DNA of 64,000 bases, taken from NCBI RefSeq assembly GCF_015493435.1, contig NZ_WGDD01000026.1, forward strand, positions 1 through 64,000. The letters are read 5' to 3'. This DNA comes from Sulfurovum sp. GTDB lineage: Bacteria > Campylobacterota > Campylobacteria > Campylobacterales > Sulfurovaceae. The translations under genes were made by a program, and so were the position numbers. Positions 52,959 through 61,708 of the stretch are shown piece by piece (within the stretch, counting starts at the first letter, position 1; each line of letters begins with the position of its first letter). The notes beneath the pieces were generated by a model, which saw only the letters and a list, made by a program, of their open reading frames with translations, had not been told where the DNA came from and made no database searches.

Positions 52959-53492
52959 ATGCATTATTTCAACGGTTTCTCTCTGCGGGGAGAAGAAAGA
53001 TTTTTCAGCGAATATCTGGTGAAAAGTGATTTCTGTGCAGCCGGTTTCAGTTTTGGAGCGCAGCAGGCGTTTGAATATGTTTTAGGGCATCAAAAAAGGA
53101 TAGATCGTCTCATCCTTCTCTCTCCTGCCTTTTTTCAGACACAAAAGAAAAACTTTCTGCGTACACAGCTGCATTATTTTCAGGCAGACCAGGCTGCCTA
53201 TATCTCCCAATTCCTGAAAAATGTTTCCTATCCGTCTTCTGTGGACCTGACAGACCTCCTGCATGTCGGCTCCAAAGAGGAACTTGAATCACTCTTGTCT
53301 TACCGGTGGGAAAAGGAAAAGGTCATGCAACTTTTGGAAAGAGGTGTGACCATTGAAGTGTTTCTGGGAGAACAGGACAGGATCATCGATCTGGAAGCGG
53401 CTTATGCTTTTTTTAAACCCCTCGGGGTCACTTATTTCATTAAAGGAGCAGGGCATCTGCTCCTGGAAAAGGAACCGGGAAATAACTGCTGA
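52959..53492 (+). CDS. bioV: Pimeloyl-ACP methyl ester esterase BioV-like
   Basis: 177 residues, a small alpha/beta hydrolase lacking the usual N-terminal strands. Nucleophile elbow GFSFGAQQA, Asp in LGEQDRIID and His in IKGAGHLLL complete the triad. The short form and early nucleophile (Ser ~32) match BioV of Helicobacter and relatives, which frees pimeloyl-ACP for biotin synthesis. No other bio gene is adjacent. It starts 3 bases after the FtsH-like stop and closes the operon. If not BioV it is an unassigned short hydrolase. Confidence 0.72.
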   Translation: MHYFNGFSLRGEERFFSEYLVKSDFCAAGFSFGAQQAFEYVLGHQKRIDRLILLSPAFFQTQKKNFLRTQLHYFQADQAAYISQFLKNVSYPSSVDLTDLLHVGSKEELESLLSYRWEKEKVMQLLERGVTIEVFLGEQDRIIDLEAAYAFFKPLGVTYFIKGAGHLLLEKEPGNNC

Positions 53493-53499
53493 ACAGCAG
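53486..53499. terminator. Hairpin between convergent bioV and coiled-coil protein genes
   Basis: CTGCT-GAAC-AGCAG over the bioV stop, followed by AGATCATTTCTTTTCT on the plus strand. Weak U-rich trailer. Confidence 0.4.
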
Positions 53500-53502
53500 A
53501 GA

Positions 53503-54726
53503 TCATTTCTTTTCTATCAGTTTTGTCAATTCGTAGTATTTTTTCTCTATCTGCATATTTTCAAACGGAACGATGCTGGGTACCTGTATCTTGCTGACTT
53601 CCGAGAACATATTCCGGCTCTCCGAGATCAGTTCGTACAGGTCTGCACTGAGGACAACGGTTTTATAGGTATTTCGCGCCAGCATAAGGTTTCTTTTTGT
53701 GATCTTCATGGCATTGATCATACTGATCTTTGATGTAATGAGATCCTGTTTGTAGAGTTCTGCCACATGTGCGGTAAGCTTCTGTGTCTGCATATTTTTT
53801 TGGTAAATACGCCTGCGCCGCTCGCTTATTTCAGAGTCGGCAAGACGTTGTGTTTCCCCTGCCATCTTTTGGGCTTCGAACATAATGGCATCGATTTTTG
53901 GAATGTAGCGGCGGTCGACTTTGTCGATGTACTTTTGCTGTATATAAACGACCAGCTCCAGGGTAACGAGGTGCAGACCGTAGTATTTTTTGGCATAGCC
54001 GAGATCTTCATGATTTTCTTTCATCAGTACCATGATCTGACTGGTAATATGTTTAAGTACATCCATCATCAGTGCCATTTGTATGATGTCATCACCGTCT
54101 ACACGGCTGAGCAGAACATTGATCTGTTCAGGGGTGAGTGTGACACCTATGTCCGAAAATTGTCTGATCAGTTTCCCCTTGACCTGTGTGATACGTGTCT
54201 GATATTGCCGGTTCTCTCCCTGTAAGGCTTCGATTTTTGCCGCATAGTCCGCTTTGGTTGTCTTGATACTGCTTTGAAGCGGTGCGCTGATCTTTTTTTC
54301 TCTGTAAAAAGCAACAGTGTTCTTGTTGGCTGAAATATCCTGTTCCAGACTGTTTATCTCTTTTTTGTATGCCATGAAATCATCTTCGATAAGGGTGTTG
54401 ATGATCTTGTTGAAAACCTTGTCTATATCTTCCTGGATATCTTTTTTATCCGAACCGATCCAGGCAGATTCCGGTGCTTTTTCCAGCTTGTTCGTATAGT
54501 CCAGACCCTCTTCCAGCTGTGGCAGCAATGTATCCCAAAGGGCATTCATATGGGCTTCTTCACTCTCTTTTTTGCCGGGGACGGCGGGTTTGAGTTCTTT
54601 GTAGAGTGTAACGGTTTTGTTTTTAGCATTGTTGTACAGTTCTGTACCCTGTTCGAGCATATCGGACTTCCAGTCCGCCTGCAACAGCGTTGCTGCCGTT
54701 AAAAAAAGCAGAAAGTCTTTTCTCAT
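53503..54726 (-). CDS. Exported coiled-coil protein of unknown function
   Basis: 407 residues with signal peptide (MRKDFLLFLTAATLLQADW). The rest is almost wholly helical, with long heptad stretches (residues ~130-190 and ~280-330) and frequent Lys, Glu and Gln; no Cys and no catalytic motif. Probably periplasmic, perhaps attached to the inner face of the outer membrane or the wall. SD AAGGAACC. No family recognised; stands alone between bioV and the helicase gene. Confidence 0.72.
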   Translation of the reverse strand: MRKDFLLFLTAATLLQADWKSDMLEQGTELYNNAKNKTVTLYKELKPAVPGKKESEEAHMNALWDTLLPQLEEGLDYTNKLEKAPESAWIGSDKKDIQEDIDKVFNKIINTLIEDDFMAYKKEINSLEQDISANKNTVAFYREKKISAPLQSSIKTTKADYAAKIEALQGENRQYQTRITQVKGKLIRQFSDIGVTLTPEQINVLLSRVDGDDIIQMALMMDVLKHITSQIMVLMKENHEDLGYAKKYYGLHLVTLELVVYIQQKYIDKVDRRYIPKIDAIMFEAQKMAGETQRLADSEISERRRRIYQKNMQTQKLTAHVAELYKQDLITSKISMINAMKITKRNLMLARNTYKTVVLSADLYELISESRNMFSEVSKIQVPSIVPFENMQIEKKYYELTKLIEKK

Positions 54727-54774
54727 AAATAGGTTCCTTGATGCATTTCTTGTGTGTATTATATCACCGTTTTC

Positions 54775-57585
54775 CTATCGTCTGCGTCTGCCTCGGTATC
54801 CGCCCCGGTGTGATGCCCCTCCGGAACCTCTTTTGTTTTGGGTATGACAGCTGTCGCAGATGGAAAACCGGTAGGAGAAGTCAAGTACTTTTCCGCATTT
54901 TCGGCATTTTTTGGTAAAGTGCCCCTGCCGCAGTGAATTTTCTATATAGTGGTTGAGGCGGATACGTGCCTGTATCGCTTTTTCGACATCTTCAAAAATG
55001 TCCGGAAACTTGAAACTCAGCCAGAGATAGAGCGATATTTCCCGTACACGGTCTTCGGCATTGAGAAGCATATCGTTGGTCTGCGCAAAAGCCGGAAGAT
55101 CCCGCGGCGGTATATAAAGTACCTTTTTACCTGCTTCGATCTGTTTAATGTAGCGGTGAAAGACAGATTCGATGTAGGGAGAGGAGATACTTGCCGGTGC
55201 GCAGGCAAGGTAGAAACGTGTTTTAAGATCGAGCTCATATTCATCTACAATGGCTGCGATCTCAAGCATGGAGTCAATATTGGCTGCCATAAAGGGGCCG
55301 TCAAATTCCATATTGTCGGCAAAAAAGCCCAGAATAGCAGTAATGTTCTTTGTTTCGAGTATATCGCCTATGAGCATGACGTGTTCGAGATTTGCCATGA
55401 CAGAGACAGGCATTTGAATGTCCGGAAGCGGTGCATGGAAAGCTTTGGTAACCGTATCGAGAGCAAGCGGGTCAAGTGCCCCCACGTATCCTTTTTCTTC
55501 AAAACCGTATCTTCCGGCGCGGCCGGCGATCTGCTGCACTTCTGAGGGGAGCAATTCACGGCGGCGAAGTCCGTCAAATTTGTTGTCCTTGGCAAAAAGC
55601 AGGGTTCTGATGGGAAGGTTGAGTCCCATAGCAATGGCATCAGTGGAAACAAGTATCTGACTTTCTCCTTCCCTGAAACGTCTCGCTTCTTCACGTCTTA
55701 CTTCGGGGGAAAGATTTCCGTAAACCACGGAAACAGAATACTTTTCAGAAAGCTGCTGTTTGAGGGAGAGAACTTCTCTTCTTGAAAAAGCGACAAGGGC
55801 TGTCTGCGGTTCTATCTTCCGCATTGAAACAGGATATTTCATCATGCCCAGTTCATTTTTACGCTCAAAATGGATGACTTCAAGTGTTTCCCCGAGATAG
55901 TCACACAGTACTTCAACTGCATGCAGTGCATTGATGGAACCGGTAAGGATCACTGTCTTTGCCGGCGCACCTATCAGTGCGTTTGCCCAGGCCCATCCTC
56001 TGTCACGGTCAGAGATCATCTGTATTTCATCGATGACACAGACATCGACATCTACAGAGCTGTTCATCATTTCAATGGTTGAAGAAATATGGGTGGATTC
56101 TTCGTCAATGATCTCTTCTTCACCGGTAATGAGAGAAACATGCACCCCTTCTTTCCTGAGGTTTTCGTAGCCCTCAAGGGCAAGAAGACGGAGAGGAGCA
56201 AGATAATAGCCGGTAGTGGCTTCTTTGAGTGTTTTGAGTGCGCTATAGGTTTTTCCGGAGTTGGTCGGTCCAACATGAAAAATAATTTTTCGCTTCAATT
56301 CTCTGGCAAGGGGGAAAAGGTTTTTAAAATCACGTATTGTTTGTGCCAGAAGTGCTTCACGTTTCTGTTTTTCAAGAAGCGGTTTGATGTATTCACCAAA
56401 ATGAAAAAGAATACGCCGCCGGCTTTTTTCTTTGAATTTCAAAGTATGTGAGGTACGTATCTGGGGTTCTACAAAACGTACGATGAATTCATGCAGCGTC
56501 TCTTCTTCAATATCGAGTTTGGCACTGAGTTCTTTCATTTCGTCGAGCAAGTCGCTGATAGCCACTTTAAAATGTGCCAAAAGGTCATCGTTGACACGGT
56601 TGATATCTTCTTTGACCGGAAGATCCATTCCTCTCCAGACGAAAGAATAGAAAAGCGGTTTCTCGTAGGAGGCAGAAGTATTGTAAAACAGCGTAGTTCC
56701 AAAGAGATCGTAAAATTTTTCTTTTTCTACAATAATATGGTCCGTACTTTCGAATACCTCGTATTTTTCACTGATACGATGCAGAATGCTTTCTATGGTT
56801 TCGAGAGGAAGTGGAGCATGATATACCTGTGATTCCGGAGGCATGCGCTTCAATGCTTCTGCCATCTGCTGTTCGGTAAGGTAGGGATGTTCTTTCTCAT
56901 GCAGAAAGCTAAGAAAACGGCTTATCTCATCTGTACGTGCCGAGACAGCTTCTGCTTTGATTTCCTTCATTCGCGAAAGGATCTTTTCATCGGACAGTTC
57001 CCACATTTCCTCCAATGGCAGAGGAGGGGTGGTACACTGAAGCAGTTTGTTGAAATCAAAGTGGTTGAACGTAAAAACAAAAGAGTGGTAAAACGTCATT
57101 TCATTCAGTGTGTTGAATTCTACTTCAAGAGATTTTTCCAGCAGGGCAAGCCGGCCTTTCATTCTGAGATAATGCAGTTTTCCTATGATCTTTTCCGGTG
57201 TGACCTTGGCACTTTTGACATTTATGAAAGCATCGAGAAGCTGATTTTCCTCCTCTCTGCTGTGTTCGACTTCATCAAGGATATGCAGTATTTTTTCTAC
57301 TTTGTCCAGAGGAGCGGTACGTTTGCTCTTATGTACGGCTTTATGACTCCGGGTAAGATAGGAGACGATGAGCTCTCTGGCACCTGCTCCCTCTTCACTC
57401 CAGACACGTCTGAGTGCCCGTATCATATCATCGGGTTCATGGGTATCGAGGTCAAGTTCAAGCAGCATCACAAGTTCAATGAGTTTGTCTTCACTCAGTG
57501 TAGCGACCCCTTCGTCAAAGGGAAGACCGTTAAAGTAATTCCGTATTTTATTGTTCAGTTTTATCAGATATTTTTTCTTTGCCAT
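54775..57585 (-). CDS. SUV3-like superfamily 2 helicase with zinc ribbon and RG-rich tail
   Basis: 936 residues. The N-terminal ~430 residues are helical and unfamiliar. The helicase core (~430-760) has Walker A HVGPTNSGKTY (~437-446), motif II VIDEIQMI, LTGSINA and motif VI QQIAGRAGRYG. GPTNSGKT with DEIQ and GRAGRYG is the signature of the mitochondrial RNA helicase SUV3 group. The C-terminal zinc ribbon CRKCGK...CDSCH (~893-915) is followed by an RG/GG tail (GSGGASHRGGYRGRRRR) suited to RNA binding. It probably acts in RNA turnover. It follows the small gene at 57598 by 12 bases. Confidence 0.88.
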   Translation of the reverse strand: MAKKKYLIKLNNKIRNYFNGLPFDEGVATLSEDKLIELVMLLELDLDTHEPDDMIRALRRVWSEEGAGARELIVSYLTRSHKAVHKSKRTAPLDKVEKILHILDEVEHSREEENQLLDAFINVKSAKVTPEKIIGKLHYLRMKGRLALLEKSLEVEFNTLNEMTFYHSFVFTFNHFDFNKLLQCTTPPLPLEEMWELSDEKILSRMKEIKAEAVSARTDEISRFLSFLHEKEHPYLTEQQMAEALKRMPPESQVYHAPLPLETIESILHRISEKYEVFESTDHIIVEKEKFYDLFGTTLFYNTSASYEKPLFYSFVWRGMDLPVKEDINRVNDDLLAHFKVAISDLLDEMKELSAKLDIEEETLHEFIVRFVEPQIRTSHTLKFKEKSRRRILFHFGEYIKPLLEKQKREALLAQTIRDFKNLFPLARELKRKIIFHVGPTNSGKTYSALKTLKEATTGYYLAPLRLLALEGYENLRKEGVHVSLITGEEEIIDEESTHISSTIEMMNSSVDVDVCVIDEIQMISDRDRGWAWANALIGAPAKTVILTGSINALHAVEVLCDYLGETLEVIHFERKNELGMMKYPVSMRKIEPQTALVAFSRREVLSLKQQLSEKYSVSVVYGNLSPEVRREEARRFREGESQILVSTDAIAMGLNLPIRTLLFAKDNKFDGLRRRELLPSEVQQIAGRAGRYGFEEKGYVGALDPLALDTVTKAFHAPLPDIQMPVSVMANLEHVMLIGDILETKNITAILGFFADNMEFDGPFMAANIDSMLEIAAIVDEYELDLKTRFYLACAPASISSPYIESVFHRYIKQIEAGKKVLYIPPRDLPAFAQTNDMLLNAEDRVREISLYLWLSFKFPDIFEDVEKAIQARIRLNHYIENSLRQGHFTKKCRKCGKVLDFSYRFSICDSCHTQNKRGSGGASHRGGYRGRRRR

Positions 57586-57597
57586 ACGACAGTATAT

Positions 57598-57924
57598 CTA
57601 ATCTACTGTAACAATATCTACCAGTTCCACACCTTCGCATTCTTTCCTGAGACGTTTGTGTTTTCGTGCATCTTCTTCTGCCAGTTCAAGAAGATCGGCG
57701 AAATCGTTTTTGCTTGCATTGAATTCAAAGACTGTTTTATGGCTTTTGATCAGAATGTCAACAGGCGTACTGCTTTGCACATCGATATTACGCAAGCCTT
57801 TGGCAAATTCGCTTTTGATCGCTTTGAGTACTTTTTCATTTTCGAGCAGCTGTTTCAGCTCCAATTCTATGTAGACATCATTTTTGCACATGACTGTATA
57901 GCTGACTTTTATCATACCTTCCAT
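57598..57924 (-). CDS. Small hypothetical protein upstream of the SUV3-like gene
   Basis: 108 residues from the ATG at 57924, for which GGAGG lies at proper spacing; an ATG at 57936 overlaps the ribosome site. An alpha/beta protein without signal or membrane segment: a strand (KVSYTVMCKNDVYIELEL), helices (KQLLENEKVLKAIKSEFAKGL), STPVDILIKSH and an acidic helical end. No family recognised. Probably cotranscribed with the helicase gene. Confidence 0.65.
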   Translation of the reverse strand: MEGMIKVSYTVMCKNDVYIELELKQLLENEKVLKAIKSEFAKGLRNIDVQSSTPVDILIKSHKTVFEFNASKNDFADLLELAEEDARKHKRLRKECEGVELVDIVTVD

Positions 57925-57998
57925 CACATCCTCCATTTTTTATTAGGTATCATAGTCAAATTTCAGAGAAAAAGAGAAAAAAATGTCATATTGTCATA

Positions 57999-58415
57999 TT
58001 ATTTACTGACAATACCTTTGTTGATGTAGTAGACATCCTGGTAAATACTGAGTCCTGCCGAGTCTTCCTTGGCTCTGTATTCACATACTGTCATCCATCC
58101 CCGATCGCTCCGTTTGAGAGGAGAACACCGGCGTTCCACAACAGCATCAGGATGTTTAAAATGTTTTTGCCAATAGTTCCTGACAAGCAGCGGTGTACCT
58201 GTCTTGTACCTGACCTTCGGTTTTTCTCCGAACTTCTCTACATATTTCCTGAGGGCTTCTGTTTCCCTGGCAGAAAGTTTTGTCGCTTCCTCGTTTTTTT
58301 TCTCAATATAATTGTCTATTTTACTTTCAGAAGGAACGGTAGAATGATCTATCATCCAAAAAGGTGTAGTGAGCCACAATAGTATGCCGGCAATTATTAA
58401 TAAAACATATTTCAT
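57999..58415 (-). CDS. Small membrane-anchored or exported hypothetical protein
   Basis: 138 residues from the ATG at 58415, chosen because MKYVLLIIAGILLWLTTPFWM is a typical signal anchor; ATGs at 58460 and 58433 would place 6-15 residues before it and none has a strong ribosome site. The extracytoplasmic part has two Cys (ERRCSPLK, TVCEYRA) able to form a disulphide and many basic residues. No family recognised. Stands alone before the divergent HdeD promoter. Confidence 0.6.
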   Translation of the reverse strand: MKYVLLIIAGILLWLTTPFWMIDHSTVPSESKIDNYIEKKNEEATKLSARETEALRKYVEKFGEKPKVRYKTGTPLLVRNYWQKHFKHPDAVVERRCSPLKRSDRGWMTVCEYRAKEDSAGLSIYQDVYYINKGIVSK

Positions 58416-58547
58416 CGTTACTGCTTCTTTCATCTGCTTATAGTGTATTGGTCTAATCATAGTCTATTTTTTCTTTTAGCCATATTTATGGATATGTCAT
58501 TCAAAATATGCCGATGATTGATTAACCTTAAGTTTAATATAGGGCCG

Positions 58548-58553
58548 TATAAT
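58548..58553 (+). promoter_or_regulatory. -10 box for the HdeD operon
   Basis: TATAAT in GGGCCGTATAATACTTC, 37 bases before the ATG at 58590; AAGGACATAGG is the ribosome site. Confidence 0.6.
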
Positions 58554-58589
58554 ACTTCTGTATATTAATATAAATATGAAGGACATAGG

Positions 58590-59258
58590 ATGTGGAAATA
58601 CCCAAAAGATGCACATGCACTTGAAAATTTTGGAAAACATGCAAAAACGGCAGGAATTATTTTAATGGTGATCGGAGCTATAGGGGCGATGTTCCCCATA
58701 GCAGCCTCACTGACGACATTGGTGTTCGTATCGTGGATATTGGTTTTCGCAGGAATACTGACAGGATACTTTACCTACAAAAGTAATGCCGGAGACTGGA
58801 CGGGGTGGCTGAAAAGTCTTATTTTTCTCGGGGTAGGAATTTATATGCTTGTATCTCCTGCCGGAGGTATTGCAACACTGGGGCTTATTTTTGCCATTTA
58901 TTTTTTCATGGATGCCTTCAGCGGTTTTATTATGGCCAGTTCGTTCTACCCCAATAAAGGCTGGGGGATATGGACATTGAATGCTGTACTTTCGCTTGCT
59001 ATGGCTATGATCTTTGTAATAGGGTGGCCGCAAACCTCTATTCTTCTGATCGGTCTTCTTGTCGGGTTCAGTCTCTTTTTCGATGGACTTGCACTGGTCA
59101 TGGGAGTCAATATTGTGAAGAATCTGCAGCAAATACGCCCGGAAAAAGATACGGGTGATGCAGAGAGTACAGAAAATAATACAGCCAAAAACAATAACGC
59201 TGAGAATCATAAAAATGAAAGCAGTACTGTGGAGCCGAAAAACAATGACGGACACTAA
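58590..59258 (+). CDS. HdeD family (DUF308) membrane protein
   Basis: 222 residues, six membrane helices in a repeated two-helix pattern (AGIILMVIGAIGAMFPIAAS, LIFLGVGIYMLVSPAGGIATLGLIFAIYFF), as in HdeD. The hydrophilic C-terminus (~190-222) is rich in Asn, Glu and Lys. HdeD supports acid resistance at high cell density in E. coli; the role elsewhere is unclear. First gene of a plus-strand operon with an APC permease, a small membrane protein, EI24 and MtfA-like genes. Overlaps the next gene by 14 bases. Confidence 0.82.
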   Translation: MWKYPKDAHALENFGKHAKTAGIILMVIGAIGAMFPIAASLTTLVFVSWILVFAGILTGYFTYKSNAGDWTGWLKSLIFLGVGIYMLVSPAGGIATLGLIFAIYFFMDAFSGFIMASSFYPNKGWGIWTLNAVLSLAMAMIFVIGWPQTSILLIGLLVGFSLFFDGLALVMGVNIVKNLQQIRPEKDTGDAESTENNTAKNNNAENHKNESSTVEPKNNDGH

Positions 59259-60597
59259 AAAAGCCTTTGGAGTCTGGAGTGCCGTATTTCTCGGTATTGG
59301 CTCCATGGTGGGTGCGGGTATCTTCATCGTTATCGGTCAAGCCGGTGCCATTGCAGGAAACCTTGTGTGGCTTTCTTTTATCTTTGGAGGTATTGCAGCG
59401 CTTCTGAGCGGATACTCTCTTGCCCGGCTCGCAATCACCTATCCATCGAGAGGGGGTATCGTCGAATATGTCGTGCAGGGCTTCGGTGAAGGGGTTTTTT
59501 CGGGAAGTACAGGGGTACTGTTTTATTTCTCACAGCTGATCGTCATTGCCGCTGTGGCAAAATCGTTCGGTACGTATGCCGGTACCTTTATGCATGCCGA
59601 TGCCATGATACAGAATCTTTTTGCTTTGGGCGTGGTGGGGCTTTTCATTCTCATCAACCTGATAGGGGCTTCCCTGGTAGCAAAGTCTGAGAATATCATT
59701 GTTTTTATCAAAGTGACGATACTGGTTATTTTTACCGGTGTGGCACTTTTTTATGTCAACCCGAAGCTGCTCAGTACTGCTGATATGCCTCCGCTTAACA
59801 GTATGCTCTTTGCGGTGGGACTGACATTTTTCGCCTATCAGGGTTTCAGTGTCATTACCAATACCGTTGAAGATATGCAGAACCCGAAACAGACGATGCT
59901 TAAAGCAATGACCATTGCCATTTTATTTGTAGGAGTACTTTATATTTTAACCAGTATTGCCGTACTGGGAAACCTTTCGCTTCCCGAAGTGATCAAAACC
60001 AAAGATTATGCCTTGGCACAGGCGGCAGAACCGATCTTCGGTCCCATTGGTTTCAAGATCATGGCTGCTACAGCGCTGCTTGCAACGGCATCGGCCATCA
60101 ATGCCACACTGTATGCGGCAACGGAGATCGGCTATACGCTGGCAAAAGACGGGGACCTTCCCGAAGATTATACGTACAATGTATTTCACTCTTTTGAGGG
60201 ACTTGTCATTTCGGGGCTGCTGATCATACCGATGATCCTCTTTTTAAATCTTTCGCAGGTTACTACGATCGCCGCACTGGTTGTGCTTATTATACAGGGA
60301 TTGACGCATGTGGGGCATCTGCTGCGCATCAAAGAGACCGGTGCCAACTTTTATGTGGTGCTCGGAGCAGCGCTGAGTATGTTTGCCATAGCCGGCTTGA
60401 CCCTTTACTATACCAGTATAAAACAGATGCCTATGATCGCATTTTATATTTTTGGTGCGTTTGTCCTGGCATTCGCGGTCGAAATACTTTTGCGTTTGAC
60501 TACAAAAAGAGTTATTAAAATTCAGACAGATGTCAAACTGATCGAAAAATTCGAAAAAAATGTTGAAAATAAGTTTAAAAAAATGATAGGAGAATAA
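59245..60597 (+). CDS. APC-superfamily amino acid/amine permease
   Basis: 450 residues from the ATG at 59245, in the last bases of the HdeD gene; earlier ATGs (59155, 59215) would add a non-hydrophobic leader. The start GVWSAVFLGIGSMVGAGIFIVIGQAG is the APC substrate-binding first helix; eleven to twelve membrane segments follow with FFAYQGFSVITNTVEDMQNPKQT and ATASAINATLYAATEIGYTLAKDG. The C-terminus is basic and soluble. Substrate unknown. A second APC permease, clearly related (same TASAINATLY motif), lies at 62540 on the other strand. Confidence 0.88.
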   Translation: MTDTKKAFGVWSAVFLGIGSMVGAGIFIVIGQAGAIAGNLVWLSFIFGGIAALLSGYSLARLAITYPSRGGIVEYVVQGFGEGVFSGSTGVLFYFSQLIVIAAVAKSFGTYAGTFMHADAMIQNLFALGVVGLFILINLIGASLVAKSENIIVFIKVTILVIFTGVALFYVNPKLLSTADMPPLNSMLFAVGLTFFAYQGFSVITNTVEDMQNPKQTMLKAMTIAILFVGVLYILTSIAVLGNLSLPEVIKTKDYALAQAAEPIFGPIGFKIMAATALLATASAINATLYAATEIGYTLAKDGDLPEDYTYNVFHSFEGLVISGLLIIPMILFLNLSQVTTIAALVVLIIQGLTHVGHLLRIKETGANFYVVLGAALSMFAIAGLTLYYTSIKQMPMIAFYIFGAFVLAFAVEILLRLTTKRVIKIQTDVKLIEKFEKNVENKFKKMIGE

Positions 60598-60601
60598 ACA
60601 C

Positions 60602-60781
60602 ATGGATGAAGAAAAAAGAGTCATTATTGGCGGAATTGACATACCTTTTATGGATTTAGTGGTATTATTAATCAAATTGGCTTTGGCTTCAATACCGGCT
60701 ATGATCGTCATATTCGGTTTCATAGCGTTAATGTCGACTGTTTTTGGAGGGGTATTTAACCTCTTTATGTTCAAAATGTAA
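60602..60781 (+). CDS. 59-residue membrane protein
   Basis: An ATG at 60602 (AGGAG upstream) opens a 59-codon frame ending TAA at 60781. It starts MDEEKRVIIGGIDIPFMDLV and contains one to two hydrophobic stretches (VVLLIKLALASIPAMIVIFGFIALM). It lies 4 bases after the permease stop and 9 bases before EI24, which supports real coding. No family recognised; perhaps a small subunit or regulator of a neighbouring membrane protein. Confidence 0.65.
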   Translation: MDEEKRVIIGGIDIPFMDLVVLLIKLALASIPAMIVIFGFIALMSTVFGGVFNLFMFKM

Positions 60782-60790
60782 AGGAATACT

Positions 60791-61708
60791 ATGAAAAATG
60801 CGATGAGATCGGTTGTTTTTGGTTTTAAAGAGATCCTCAACTGGCATACAATGTACTATGCCCTGATCAGCGGCTTACTTGTTACCGCTGTATGGACAGG
60901 TATCGGATTTTATTTTTGGGACGGGCTGATGTCTCTCAGCAGTCATATTATTGGACTGGTGCCTTTTTCCATGATACGGTCAAACGGGGCATGGATGCTT
61001 TCAACCTTTCTGTGGCTGCAAGCTGTTCTGCTGACATTTGCATTGGTTTTTGCCTTCTTTGGCAATCTTATTCTGCGACGTGTCTCAAAAGAGAAATATA
61101 CATATTTTTCTCTCATCGTAGCGGGGCTCAGTGCCATACTTTGGGCTGTTGTATGGTTTTTTAAAGGTAACTATATTTACCACCAGTTCCTCAAACTGCT
61201 TACCTGGCTTCCGTTTGAAACCATAGATAAAGGTATTGCTTTTCTCATCGGCTTTTACCTGATCTACAATGCCATTGTGATGACACTGCTTTTTGTTGCA
61301 AGTATTTTCAGTGAATCCATAGTCGTTTCGGTGGAAAAAAGACATTTTGATGATAAAGAGGTAGTGCGTGACCATTCTTTCAATGTCATAGGCTATACCC
61401 TTAAAGACACTCTGATCTTTGCTGGTATCTCTCTGCTGGCCTTTCCGCTTCTGTTCATTCCCGTGCTGAATATTATTGTGCAGGTATCCCTTTGGATCTG
61501 GCTTATCAAAGATACGCTGACGTATGATGCTGCTTCTCTCAGTTATGAAACAGTAAACAAAGAAGAGCTCAAGGCACATAAAGCGGGGATTTGGTACATC
61601 AGTCTGATGACAGCATTGTTCAACTTTATTCCCGTACTTAACCTCTTTGGCCCGTATTTCGGAGAGATCGCAATGTTTCACTATATGAAAAGTGTTCAGA
61701 AGCAGTAA
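60791..61708 (+). CDS. EI24-domain membrane protein (CysZ-like)
   Basis: 305 residues with about six hydrophobic segments. It fits the EI24/CysZ family: RSVVFGFKEILNWHTMYYALISGLLVTAVW near the start, the long amphipathic segment before FSESIVVSVEKRHF, and a C-terminal half ending FIPVLNLFGPYFGEIAMFHYMK, the family's P-x-x-N-x-x-x-P-V-like closing motif. CysZ imports sulfate in E. coli; longer EI24 members are uncharacterised. AAGGA precedes the ATG. Its stop shares one base with the next start (TAATG). Confidence 0.84.
   Translation: MKNAMRSVVFGFKEILNWHTMYYALISGLLVTAVWTGIGFYFWDGLMSLSSHIIGLVPFSMIRSNGAWMLSTFLWLQAVLLTFALVFAFFGNLILRRVSKEKYTYFSLIVAGLSAILWAVVWFFKGNYIYHQFLKLLTWLPFETIDKGIAFLIGFYLIYNAIVMTLLFVASIFSESIVVSVEKRHFDDKEVVRDHSFNVIGYTLKDTLIFAGISLLAFPLLFIPVLNIIVQVSLWIWLIKDTLTYDAASLSYETVNKEELKAHKAGIWYISLMTALFNFIPVLNLFGPYFGEIAMFHYMKSVQKQ

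Noticed and set aside
56887-58029. Plus-strand open frame of about 380 codons opposite the SUV3-like gene
   Set aside because: Phe/Cys-rich mirror translation running across several real minus-strand genes.
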